A stretch of 63,040 bases of DNA from Gemmataceae bacterium (GTDB lineage Bacteria > Planctomycetota > Planctomycetia > Gemmatales > Gemmataceae), in the NCBI GenBank assembly GCA_009691845.1, contig SIAJ01000022.1, positions 1 through 63,040 on the forward strand, in the 5' to 3' direction. Position 1 is the first letter of the stretch. Each line of letters opens with the position of its first letter. Under the pieces are notes generated by a model. That model saw nothing but the letters and a program-made list of their open reading frames with translations. It ran no database searches and was not told the origin of the DNA. The translations under genes were made by a program, and so were the position numbers. Of the stretch, positions 17,708-26,024 are shown piece by piece.

Positions 17708-18733
17708 ATGGGGGCAGTCTCCAAACTAACCGGATATGGGCGTCCTCGGCGGCAAGTCGCGCTTGGCTTCGCGATGGCCATGCTGGCGTTGCTCGCCATT
17801 GGCGAGGTCGGGCTACGCATCGTTCCGCCCCGTGCGGTTCAGCCGTACCTTCCCGACGACGAGCGGCCAGGCCCGTTTCGCAGCGATCCGGTTTACGGCG
17901 TGCAGTACAAGTCCTGGGATGCCTTTCGCGAGGATTACGCGGAACCTCTCAAGCTCCAAGAAAAGCTATTCCAGCCCAATCCGCCAAAGACCTGGGCCAT
18001 GTTCGGCAGTTCCTTCGTACACGCGCCCGAGATGCTCGCGGATACCACCCGCAAACACATTCCGAATCGCCACGTGTTCAACCTGGGCCGAAACGAAACC
18101 GTCTACGTGCGTTCCGCCCAAATTGATCTGTTGCTGGGGCACGGCTTGAAGCCGGAACGGATCGTTTTCGCACTCATGCCTCTCGACGTGGCCGTACTGG
18201 CCAAGCAAAGCTTCGCGATGGTGAAGGCCGCCCCTGGCGGCGCAATGGCTTTCGAGCCGCGCCTGCCCCCAGTCGGCGGAATGATTGTTCGGAACAGTCG
18301 GCTGGCACTTTCGGGCTGGGTGCGGGCAGATTTGCAAAATCACATCCCGAATTACAACCCGTCCGCGATGACTCGGCGAATGGACCTTCGCCTCGTGGCG
18401 GAAGTGGACTACCTCTTCGCTCGCATCGCCGAGGTCGCGGCACGACACCACATTCCCGTGACCGTGTTGCTGATTCCGAATCACGAGCAAATCACGAAAG
18501 GTGCCGAATTCGTGTTTCAGGATGAACTCACTCGAATCGCGACGGAGAAGGGATTGAACGTACTCGATGTTCGCGATGCATTCCGAAGCTATCCCGATAA
18601 GCCCGCATTGTTTATCCCGGACAAACATTTCAGTGAACTGGGCAACCGGATTCTGCTCTCCGAGTTCGTGCGGCACCTGCACGCTCTCGGCGAGGCGAAA
18701 GACGTGCAACTCCCGGAGGGCTTTCCGGGATGA
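17708..18733 (+). CDS. SGNH-like acetylation partner protein
   Basis: A 341-residue protein with one N-terminal membrane anchor (VALGFAMAMLALLAIGEVGL, residues 17-36) and an extracytoplasmic SGNH-hydrolase-like domain. Features are AMFGSSFVHAPEM near residue 97 (the block with the nucleophilic Ser) and DKHFSELGNRIL near 302, which has the Asp-x-x-His pair. The next gene, an MBOAT acyltransferase, starts within its stop codon (ATGA, 18730-18733). Such pairs, like AlgJ/AlgX with AlgI, or DltD with DltB, O-acylate exported polysaccharides. This one probably receives or transfers acetyl groups. The polymer is unknown. Confidence 0.75.
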   Translation: MGAVSKLTGYGRPRRQVALGFAMAMLALLAIGEVGLRIVPPRAVQPYLPDDERPGPFRSDPVYGVQYKSWDAFREDYAEPLKLQEKLFQPNPPKTWAMFGSSFVHAPEMLADTTRKHIPNRHVFNLGRNETVYVRSAQIDLLLGHGLKPERIVFALMPLDVAVLAKQSFAMVKAAPGGAMAFEPRLPPVGGMIVRNSRLALSGWVRADLQNHIPNYNPSAMTRRMDLRLVAEVDYLFARIAEVAARHHIPVTVLLIPNHEQITKGAEFVFQDELTRIATEKGLNVLDVRDAFRSYPDKPALFIPDKHFSELGNRILLSEFVRHLHALGEAKDVQLPEGFPG

Positions 18734-20148
18734 GTTTTGAAGAAAAGCCATTCTTGATTCTGTTCGCCATCACCTACGTGCTCTGGTGGATCGTACGCCG
18801 ACGCGAGCGGATGGCCGTGGGCCTCTTGCTCTCTGCGAGCCTCGTGTTTTACGGCTTCAAGAACTGGCAACTGCTGCCGATCCTGCTCATCTATTGCGTG
18901 CTCGACTGGGCCGTGGCACGGAAGATCGAGCGAGGTTCGCGGCCCCGTTTCTGGATGACCATCGGCGTCGCGTTTAACATTGCTGTGCTCTGCTTGTACA
19001 AGTACACGCCACTCGTTGTTACCTCGTTTCAGCCCGAACGAGCAGAGGAATTCCGTGACTGGTCGATTCCTTTCGGCATCTCATTCTACGCGTTCACGGG
19101 TGTGGCCTACATCGTCGACGTGTATCGGAAAGTCCACAATGCGGAAGCAAGCCTGATACGCTACACGCTGTCAGCCGTGTTTTTCCCGCATCTCGTCGCG
19201 GGACCGATTCTGAGGCCACACGAGTTCTTGGACTACGTGCGCCCGGGCCAACTCCCCAAGGAACCACTTGCCGTCACCGAGGCAACATGGCTGATCGCAC
19301 GCGGCTTTTTCAAGAAACTTGTAGTGGCCAATCGACTCGGCGAAGCGATCGATCCGTTCTTCGCTCACGTGAACGACCCGACCACGGCCGGCGCCTGGGC
19401 GTTGCCGTACGTGTATCTGTATGCGTTGCAAATCTACTTCGATTTCTCTGCCTATACGGACCTAGCCCGTGGGATCGGTCTCTTGTTCGGCTATCGCTGG
19501 CCTGAAAACTTTAGCCTGCCGTATCTGGCCACCAACATCGGGGAATTTTGGCGGCGCTGGCACATGACGCTATCGCGCTTCCTGCGCGATTACATCTACA
19601 TCCCTTTGGGTGGAAATCGACACGGGCCGATTCGCACGCAGGCGAACTTAATGCTCACGATGCTGCTCGGCGGATTGTGGCACGGCGCAAGTTGGTCGTT
19701 CGTGATCTGGGGCGGCCTGCACGGAACTTACTTGATCCTACACAAGATGTGGTCGTCCACTCCGATTGCAAGTTGGCTGAACGGAGCGAGTGGGATCTTG
19801 CGAGCAGTCTGGCTACTCGTCGCGGGGTTGCTGACGTTCCATGCTGTATGCCTGGCGTGGTGTTTTTTCCGGCTGACTGTGTTCACCGAAAGCATCGAGT
19901 GCGTACGAAAGTGCGTCGAGTTTGAAACGAGCAAGATGTGGAGTGGTACCTATCGCGATCCGTCGGTGTTGTTGGCCCTCGGATCCTACGCGGCCATCTT
20001 ACTCGTAGCATGGTCCGGCAAACCACGCGGCCAGGCAACCGCTTTTCACACCGGCTTTGCCTGGGGCTTGCGATTCGCCACCATCATCCTGGTTCTGGTC
20101 ATGGCCCCGCCCGCAAGCAAGCAGCCGTTTATTTACTTTCGGTTTTAA
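18730..20148 (+). CDS. MBOAT-family O-acyltransferase
   Basis: A 472-residue polytopic membrane protein of the membrane-bound O-acyltransferase family (AlgI/DltB/PatA type), with about ten to twelve helices. Family landmarks are IPFGISFYAFTGVAYIVDVY near residue 117, FSAYTDLARGIGLLFGY near 240, and LGGLWHGASWSFVIWGGLHG near 320, which holds the catalytic His. It moves acyl groups, usually acetyl, across the membrane to the SGNH-like partner encoded just upstream. A terminator-like hairpin follows at 20182. Confidence 0.9.
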   Translation: MSFEEKPFLILFAITYVLWWIVRRRERMAVGLLLSASLVFYGFKNWQLLPILLIYCVLDWAVARKIERGSRPRFWMTIGVAFNIAVLCLYKYTPLVVTSFQPERAEEFRDWSIPFGISFYAFTGVAYIVDVYRKVHNAEASLIRYTLSAVFFPHLVAGPILRPHEFLDYVRPGQLPKEPLAVTEATWLIARGFFKKLVVANRLGEAIDPFFAHVNDPTTAGAWALPYVYLYALQIYFDFSAYTDLARGIGLLFGYRWPENFSLPYLATNIGEFWRRWHMTLSRFLRDYIYIPLGGNRHGPIRTQANLMLTMLLGGLWHGASWSFVIWGGLHGTYLILHKMWSSTPIASWLNGASGILRAVWLLVAGLLTFHAVCLAWCFFRLTVFTESIECVRKCVEFETSKMWSGTYRDPSVLLALGSYAAILLVAWSGKPRGQATAFHTGFAWGLRFATIILVLVMAPPASKQPFIYFRF

Positions 20149-20181
20149 CGAATCATCTTGCCGGCGAAATTCACACTTCAA

Positions 20182-20205
20182 AACCGCGCCCATACGGGCG
20201 CGGTT
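20182..20205. terminator. Hairpin between convergent genes
   Basis: Ten-base perfect arms AACCGCGCCC and GGGCGCGGTT around ATAC lie between the MBOAT stop and the oxidoreductase stop. An A-run follows on the plus strand and weaker T-richness precedes it. It can serve both strands. Confidence 0.6.
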
Positions 20206-20215
20206 CTGAAAAAAC

Positions 20216-21784
20216 CTACTCCCCGGCCGGGTCCTTGCCATCGACCCACGGACCTGCGAGCTTCATGTAATCGGGCGGAATCAAGGCACTTCCCTTGTCG
20301 CCGCCTTCCCAGCCCATGATGTGGTTCGGCTTGCCACGTTCCTTGGATCGCTTCTCCCACGCGGCCGCCCATGACGGATCGGCTTCCACGGCCTTGCGGG
20401 CTTCCTTATCCCAGAAGAGGGCCTTGCCGGTGCGATAGCTGAGCGCACCCATGTTCACAGTCGTGAAAGCGGCCGCCCCGAGGGCCGGCGTGCTGAACGT
20501 GTCCTGATTCTTGTTCTGCACGCAGTGCAAGAAGTTCGTCCAGAGTGCGTAAGTATCATCACCAAGCAGACCGCCAGGAACCCAGGTTCCTTCCTTCGCA
20601 ATCGCTCCGCCTGGCCCGGCCGGGGCGGACTTCACGCTTTGCGGCAGAATCGTGTAACCGAACTCGCGGCCCTTCGTCGGATCGGCCGGATCGCGAGGCT
20701 TCGAATCGAACACGAGCGTGGCCGAGTGGCCACGAATACACTCGTCGATGCGATGGTCGTTGCACATCGTCGAAGAAATCAGCAGTTGACAACCTTCATC
20801 GTAGTCGGCCGCAATCGTAGCCACGTCCGGCACGTCGCGGGTGTCATATTCCATGTAAATTCCACCCGCCCCGACCACGCGTCGCGGATAGCGCACGCCC
20901 ATCGCCGCAATCAAGTGCGTCGTCTGGTGAACGAACAGATCAGTGAACATGCCGCCGCCGAATGGCCAGTAGCAGCGCCATTGGCCGAAGATAGCACGGT
21001 CGAACGGCACCTCCTTGGCGGTTGGCCCGATCTTCTCTCCGCCCACTTCGTAGCCAGTCCCGAGGAACATGTCCCAGTTGATCGTGCTCGGATTCATGTT
21101 CTTGGTCAGCGAATAATACCGCCATTGGCCCACGTCCGAGTTGCGGAAGTAGCTCGTTTGGCCCATCAGGACCTTGCCGATGTTCCCGGCCTTGATGTGG
21201 TCGTAAGCCATCCGCCAAGTCGGGTCGGCCATCGATTGCACGCCGACGGACATCACGTGACCGGTCTTCTTCCAGGCATCGACAACGGCGTGGGCTTCCG
21301 CGATCGTGCGGGTCATCGGTTTTTCACAGTAAACCTGCTTGCCGGCCGTCAAGGCGTCGATGGTCATGCGGGCGTGCCAGTGATCCGGCGTGGCAATCGT
21401 GACGATGTCCACGTCCTTCTGGTCGAGGATCACCCGATAATCCTTGGTGACGTGCTTCTTGTCGGTTAGATCAAGCCCGCAACGTTTAGCCGTTGGAAGA
21501 AGTCCCTGGCCGTTGTAAGTCTTGGTCGCCCGGACAAAGCCCTTCATCGGGTCGCCATCCCACACGTCGCAGGCGGCCACTGGGACAACGCCTTTCTTTT
21601 CGGCCTGCATTTTCAGGATGACATCGACGTGCTGCTGGCAGCGGCCACCGACGCCGATGAAACCGATACGCAGGTTCTCGTTCGCGCCATAGACGCGGTC
21701 ATAGCTGGCAGCCGTGAAGGCCATCGCGGCTCCGGCGGCAACGCCAGTCTTGACGAATTCACGACGATCGACTGATTCGGACAT
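20216..21784 (-). CDS. Gfo/Idh/MocA oxidoreductase, Tat-exported
   Basis: A 522-residue NAD(P)-dependent oxidoreductase of the Gfo/Idh/MocA family. The ATG at 21784 is chosen over the GTG at 21793, since AAGGAG lies 9 bases upstream of it. It opens with a twin-arginine signal (DRREFVKTGVAAGAAMAF). The Rossmann motif LRIGFIGVGGRCQQH begins near residue 36. The segment CEKPMTRTIAEAHAVVDA near 155 carries the conserved EKP Lys, the family hallmark. The family is greatly expanded in planctomycetes, where exported members are thought to act on sugars or sugar derivatives. Substrate unknown. It is followed on this strand by the MBOAT-side terminator and preceded by a hydrolase gene. Confidence 0.9.
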   Translation of the reverse strand: MSESVDRREFVKTGVAAGAAMAFTAASYDRVYGANENLRIGFIGVGGRCQQHVDVILKMQAEKKGVVPVAACDVWDGDPMKGFVRATKTYNGQGLLPTAKRCGLDLTDKKHVTKDYRVILDQKDVDIVTIATPDHWHARMTIDALTAGKQVYCEKPMTRTIAEAHAVVDAWKKTGHVMSVGVQSMADPTWRMAYDHIKAGNIGKVLMGQTSYFRNSDVGQWRYYSLTKNMNPSTINWDMFLGTGYEVGGEKIGPTAKEVPFDRAIFGQWRCYWPFGGGMFTDLFVHQTTHLIAAMGVRYPRRVVGAGGIYMEYDTRDVPDVATIAADYDEGCQLLISSTMCNDHRIDECIRGHSATLVFDSKPRDPADPTKGREFGYTILPQSVKSAPAGPGGAIAKEGTWVPGGLLGDDTYALWTNFLHCVQNKNQDTFSTPALGAAAFTTVNMGALSYRTGKALFWDKEARKAVEADPSWAAAWEKRSKERGKPNHIMGWEGGDKGSALIPPDYMKLAGPWVDGKDPAGE

Positions 21785-21866
21785 GGAGAGCACTCCTTTT
21801 TGGGTCGAGTAATGGTTGGTAGTTTACGCCCGAGCCGCTGGCTCGGATGCCAAACGGCTGCAATTA

Positions 21867-22613
21867 TTATTTCTTGCTTTGCTTGAGCATCCATTCGTAC
21901 AGTTCGTCCGTGCCGTAGGCTTTGTCCCACGAATTGTGGCCGACGCCTTTATATTCGTCGTACTTGGGCTTTCCACCGGCCTTGACGAGGGCCTCGATCA
22001 TCGTCCGAGAAAGTTCGACTTTGACGGCCGTGTCCGTGTCGCCGTGGAAGTTCCAGCACGGAATGTCTTTGATCTTTTCAGCGGACTTTACGTCCCCTCC
22101 ACCACATACGGGAACAATGGCGGCCCACTTGTCTGGCAAGGCGGCCGCGATGCTCCACGTGCCGAAGCCCCCCATGGAGAGGCCGGTCAGATAAGTGCGT
22201 TTGGCATCGACCGTGTATTCTTTCTCGACGGACTCGAGAATGCCGAGTGCCATCTTGGCCGATTCGCCGCCGTTTTGCCAGCCGCGAACGGGTGCTTGCG
22301 GAATGATGGTGATGAACGGGAACGTCTTCTCGCGTTTCTTGATCGCCGGCCCGATGCCGACTTCGACCGGCATCTTGCCCTTGCCGTCCTTGGTTTTAGT
22401 TTCGCCTGCGCCATGCAGGAAGAGGATCGTCGGCCTCGTCTGGCCTTTCTTGTAATCGTGCGGCACAAAGAGCACGTACTTGTGTTCGGTGCCGGTGGAG
22501 TCCTTGAACGTTTTGTCCAGGAACCCGGTGTCTGCCGCTTGGGCGCTCAGGGCCATGGCCAGTCCTGCCAAGAGAGTGAGGAGAGTGAGGAGAGTTCGCA
22601 TCGTGTGCATCAA
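21867..22613 (-). CDS. Secreted alpha/beta hydrolase
   Basis: A 248-residue serine hydrolase related to feruloyl/acetyl esterases and dienelactone hydrolase-like enzymes. The Sec signal spans residues 1-27 (cut near SAQA). The core has ILFLHGAGE near 65 (oxyanion hole), GLSMGGFGTW near 145 (nucleophile Ser), an Asp in FHGDTDTAV near 192, and a His in GVGHNSWDKAY near 225, completing a triad. The first codons hold a small tandem DNA repeat (GAGAGTGAG units, 22572-22597) that encodes TLLTLL. It is 82 bases upstream of the oxidoreductase gene on the same strand, so both may be made together for breakdown of an extracellular carbohydrate ester. Confidence 0.85.
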   Translation of the reverse strand: MMHTMRTLLTLLTLLAGLAMALSAQAADTGFLDKTFKDSTGTEHKYVLFVPHDYKKGQTRPTILFLHGAGETKTKDGKGKMPVEVGIGPAIKKREKTFPFITIIPQAPVRGWQNGGESAKMALGILESVEKEYTVDAKRTYLTGLSMGGFGTWSIAAALPDKWAAIVPVCGGGDVKSAEKIKDIPCWNFHGDTDTAVKVELSRTMIEALVKAGGKPKYDEYKGVGHNSWDKAYGTDELYEWMLKQSKK

Positions 22614-22713
22614 AGGTTAGAGTGGTGGTTGCGAACAAACTATTGGAACAGACGTGGAATCGCCAGGAATTATTCGTGGAAGACAGGCAGCGAACCCACT
22701 ACGATTGGCCCTC

Positions 22714-23769
22714 ATGAGCGAATCGCCACTGCCCGGACCGACCGCATCGGCTCCCTTACTTGCGTCCGCTGCTCGCTGGGTAGTGATCCTGACGGGGAGT
22801 TTCTTCCTGCTCCGCGAACTGGGTCCGATTCTCAAGCCGCTACTGTTGGCGGTCTTGCTGGCCTATGTGATCCTGCCGTTTCATTTTGCCGTGAAGAAGC
22901 GTGTTCCGGGCCGGTTCTCGCTGGTCGCTTCCATTATCCTTTCGCTGGTGTTGCTGGCATTGCTCACGCTCGGTATCCAGGCCAGCGTGCGGACTTTGAA
23001 TTCCGAGATGCCAGCACTCGTAGACAAAACCCGCGAGCTTCAGTCCGAGTTTGTGACTTTCGCGGAGGCTCGATTTCCGTTCACGACAAAATCGCTTCTG
23101 GAGATGGCCACCGGCGACAGTGATACGGCAATCCGGGAAGCGACGAACTGGCTAGTCGCGGTTGCGGCCAACACGCTTTCGACCGCAGCCATCGTCGGTT
23201 TGTACCTGTTGTTCCTGCTATTGGAAGCGAGCCGATTCCCGAGCCAAGTGCAGAAATCGTTTACGGGAAGACGTGCCGAAAGGATCATGGAGACGATTGA
23301 GGGGATCAACCGAGCGATCGCCCACTACCTGAACGCCAAGGTGAAGGCAAGTTTGATTCTTGCTGTGCCGATTTTCGTTCTGCTGCTCGTGTTCGGGACG
23401 CGCTTCGCGCTAATTTGGGCAGTGCTCGTCTTCTTTTGCAACTTCATCCCTTACCTCGGCTCCGTGGTCGGGTACTGCGTGCCGACACTTTTTGTTCTCA
23501 TCCAATTCGGCTACGGTTGGGAGTTTGTCACCATCGCAGGCGTGATGCTAGCCTTCCATCTCACGACCGCTTCCATCATCGAGCCGGCAGTCATTGGCGA
23601 GGCCGTCGGATTGAACCCGTTGGTGATCCTGTTCGCGTTGGCCTTCTGGGGCTCGCTCTGGGGCCTGACCGGCATGCTCCTGGCCGTGCCGCTCACGGTG
23701 ATGATGAAGATTGTCGCCGGCCACATGGACGCGACCAAGCCCGTGGCAAGATTACTGGGAGAAGACTGA
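22714..23769 (+). CDS. AI-2E/PerM-family membrane protein
   Basis: A 351-residue member of the AI-2 exporter/PerM family (formerly UPF0118), with about eight hydrophobic helices. The ATG at 22714 (MSESPLPGPT) is preferred over the in-frame ATG at 22654, which precedes it by 20 residues and lies in the upstream gap. Family segments are visible: FFCNFIPYLGSVVG near 250 and the C-terminal helix run LTGMLLAVPLTVMMKIV. Members export quorum signals in some bacteria or act as cation/proton antiporters in others, so the substrate is undefined. It is divergent from the hydrolase gene at 21867. Confidence 0.88.
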   Translation: MSESPLPGPTASAPLLASAARWVVILTGSFFLLRELGPILKPLLLAVLLAYVILPFHFAVKKRVPGRFSLVASIILSLVLLALLTLGIQASVRTLNSEMPALVDKTRELQSEFVTFAEARFPFTTKSLLEMATGDSDTAIREATNWLVAVAANTLSTAAIVGLYLLFLLLEASRFPSQVQKSFTGRRAERIMETIEGINRAIAHYLNAKVKASLILAVPIFVLLLVFGTRFALIWAVLVFFCNFIPYLGSVVGYCVPTLFVLIQFGYGWEFVTIAGVMLAFHLTTASIIEPAVIGEAVGLNPLVILFALAFWGSLWGLTGMLLAVPLTVMMKIVAGHMDATKPVARLLGED

Positions 23770-23838
23770 GCGGAGGCACGGAGCCCGAGGCGTCAACATG
23801 GGGGGATGCCCAACCCTCGCTGACGGGTCGGGCTCGAA

Positions 23839-24426
23839 TCATTTCCGAAACACAATCTCGATCCCATCCGCGTCCGGCGGGACGACGACGTCCTTGGCTT
23901 TTCGCCCCTTCTCGGCCCATGCGAACGTGCGTGGAAGACGGAGCGTAACGAATTGCGAACTCGGGATTTTCAGTTGCTCGCCGTTGACCTCCAGCACGAT
24001 CTCGCGTTCGCTGTGGTTGAAGAAGCCTACACGCACTTGCGGACCGGGGTTCGACGACTTTTCGTCCGCGGGAACGACGAATTCCTCAACCGCTTTCGGA
24101 TCATCCGCGCCCGGTTCCTTTTTGGGGACCGGCACGGGCTTGAAATCGGGATCATCGGGGAGAGGCAGCTTGAGCTTCGGGATCTTGGGTGCGTCGTTTG
24201 GCTCGGTCTCTTTCTTGAGCCCCTCGATCGGCGGCACTTTGGATTCCGCCGCCGCCTTCACGACGACTTTCTTCGGAACGGCAGGAGCGGTCCGCGGCTG
24301 AGGGCTGACCGAATACCCCGGGACGTAAATTACGATTGGCGACGGCGGATACCATTGCCCGCACTGACCATTTGCCATGTGAATGCTGGCCAGACTAAAC
24401 ATCGACGCAAGCAGAATACGAATCAT
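23839..24426 (-). CDS. Secreted Pro/Lys-rich hypothetical protein
   Basis: A 195-residue protein with an N-terminal Sec signal (MIRILLASMFSLASIHMANG). The ATG at 24426 is favoured over the in-frame ATG 18 codons upstream because it begins the signal. The middle, about residues 40-120, is rich in Pro, Lys, Glu and Asp and probably unstructured. The last 70 residues look folded and beta-rich (VRVGFFNHSEREIVLEVNGE). No family is recognised. It is tail to tail with the AI-2E-family gene and divergent from the gene at 24537. Confidence 0.7.
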   Translation of the reverse strand: MIRILLASMFSLASIHMANGQCGQWYPPSPIVIYVPGYSVSPQPRTAPAVPKKVVVKAAAESKVPPIEGLKKETEPNDAPKIPKLKLPLPDDPDFKPVPVPKKEPGADDPKAVEEFVVPADEKSSNPGPQVRVGFFNHSEREIVLEVNGEQLKIPSSQFVTLRLPRTFAWAEKGRKAKDVVVPPDADGIEIVFRK

Positions 24427-24536
24427 GTCCGAGTCCCTTCGTGAACGCTTGCGGACGTTGTACGAGCCGTTCGATGGCATAACCAGTCTCGCGGGCTATA
24501 AGTAGGGGAGACCGAACTTACAGCCGAGGACTCTCC

Positions 24537-25946
24537 ATGCGTCGTTTCTGTCTGGCATTTTTGCTTCTGGCAACGCCGGCTTTTGCTCAGCCAGACCGTT
24601 ACGAGCTGGGCCGACGCGTGATCGCGTTCGAAAAGGCCTGGGATGAAAAGGCCGACGATGCCGCCGCCAAGAAGCGGGCCGCCCCGATCGTCAACAAGGC
24701 CGTGCAGAGCCTCTTTCGGTTGAACCTCTCCGGGGCCAGCAAGTTCATTGACGAAGCTCGCAATGCACTCGACGGCGCCGAACCAGCCTTGGCCTCGGTT
24801 CGCTGGGCCGAGGCTTTGCAAATTGTTCCAGAATCGCGAGTCGTCGACTCGACGGTCGATGATGTGACCGTGGCGGTGAAAGCCTTCTACAAAATTGATG
24901 GGGACGCACCGAAAGCGGCCATCGCCCGGGCAAAGCTCGGCGCCGGCAAGCCGGTGGAAGTAGTTCTCGACAAGCTGCCAGCGACAATCAGAGTGCCCGT
25001 GAAAAGCGTGCCTGGCACGCCATCGGCCGACTTCACGCTTGTGGTCGAGATTGTCGTCGATGGGAAAGTGCTGGCTCGCAAGGAAACTCGGGTCTCGCGG
25101 ATCGAGAAATTCGAGGAACGATTGGCGGCCGTGAAGAAAGCGTCTGCCGATGTTCCAAAGCCACCGACGACCATCGAGCAGGCCACGTTTCTACTGATCG
25201 TGAAGCAACTCGAATCGCTGGCCAAGAAAAACGTTCCGGAAACTGATCTCCCCGCCTCGCGATTGATCTTCGGTGCCGAGCGACTGTCGAAAATAAAGGA
25301 GCCCTACTACATCCCAACGCGGCCGGGTGAATTTTGGCTGAGCATCCCCACGGGTAAGACCTCAACCGTCGTCCGCATTCGCATTCCCACCAAGCTCGAA
25401 GAAAGAAAGACGCCGGTTCCTGTGTTATTCGCACTGCACGGCATCGGTGGAAGCGAAAACATGTTCTTCGATTCCTACGGCAACGGCATCGTACCGCGAC
25501 TCGCTACCGAACGCGGCTGGATCGTGGTCGCTCCCAAGGTGGAACTCTTGCTCGGCTCCGGCCCGGCCCCCAAGGTTCCTGAGATCCTTGCTGAACTGGC
25601 CAAGCGATACCCGATCGATCTGAAGCGAGTTTACTTGGTTGGCCACTCGATGGGTGCCGGGCACGCCATGCAACTGGCCCAGAAAGATCCCGATCGTTAC
25701 GCGGCCATTGCTGCCCTTGGAGGCGGTGGCAAAGTCGCCAAGGCTGACTCACTGAAGGGGCGATTCTTCGTCGGCTGTGGCAAGATGGACGTTGCCCTGA
25801 ACGGAGCGAAGGCCCTGCATACCTCGCTGGTAGAAGCGAAACTACCCGTCATTTTTAAGGAGTATGACGACATCGAGCATTTGTTAATCGTGCGTGAAGC
25901 AGCCGCAGATGTGTTCAAGCTCTTTGATGACGCTCGGCCAAAATAG
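24537..25946 (+). CDS. Secreted alpha/beta hydrolase (esterase-like)
   Basis: A 469-residue protein with a Sec signal (cut near FAQ, residue 18) and an N-terminal alpha/beta region of unknown function to about residue 260. A C-terminal esterase domain follows, like those of PHB depolymerases or prolyl oligopeptidase relatives. It has PVLFALHGIGGSENMFF near 300, VGHSMGAGHAMQLA near 363 with the nucleophile, and an acidic/His end (DDIEHLLI near 445). Substrate unknown, probably an ester-linked polymer. An inverted repeat shared with hslU follows it. Confidence 0.82.
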   Translation: MRRFCLAFLLLATPAFAQPDRYELGRRVIAFEKAWDEKADDAAAKKRAAPIVNKAVQSLFRLNLSGASKFIDEARNALDGAEPALASVRWAEALQIVPESRVVDSTVDDVTVAVKAFYKIDGDAPKAAIARAKLGAGKPVEVVLDKLPATIRVPVKSVPGTPSADFTLVVEIVVDGKVLARKETRVSRIEKFEERLAAVKKASADVPKPPTTIEQATFLLIVKQLESLAKKNVPETDLPASRLIFGAERLSKIKEPYYIPTRPGEFWLSIPTGKTSTVVRIRIPTKLEERKTPVPVLFALHGIGGSENMFFDSYGNGIVPRLATERGWIVVAPKVELLLGSGPAPKVPEILAELAKRYPIDLKRVYLVGHSMGAGHAMQLAQKDPDRYAAIAALGGGGKVAKADSLKGRFFVGCGKMDVALNGAKALHTSLVEAKLPVIFKEYDDIEHLLIVREAAADVFKLFDDARPK

Positions 25947-26017
25947 TTCACCACAAAGACACGAAGAGCACAAAGAAGACAGTTTGAATTGTGTTCTCTT
26001 CGTGTCTTTGTGGTGAA
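25947..26017. terminator. Inverted repeat between convergent genes
   Basis: Arms of about 26 bases, beginning TTCACCACAAAGACACGAAG at 25947 and its complement ending at 26017, with near-perfect pairing and a loop of about 20 bases. It lies between the convergent esterase and hslU genes and could act as a two-way terminator. The sequence resembles a dispersed repeat of the lineage rather than a unique site. Confidence 0.6.
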
Positions 26018-26024
26018 TCGTTCC

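Noticed and set aside
17353..17820. A 155-codon minus-strand frame with Trp and Cys
   Set aside because: Its only ATG lies inside the SGNH-like gene and no ribosome site is seen. I keep it only as a note in the gap description.
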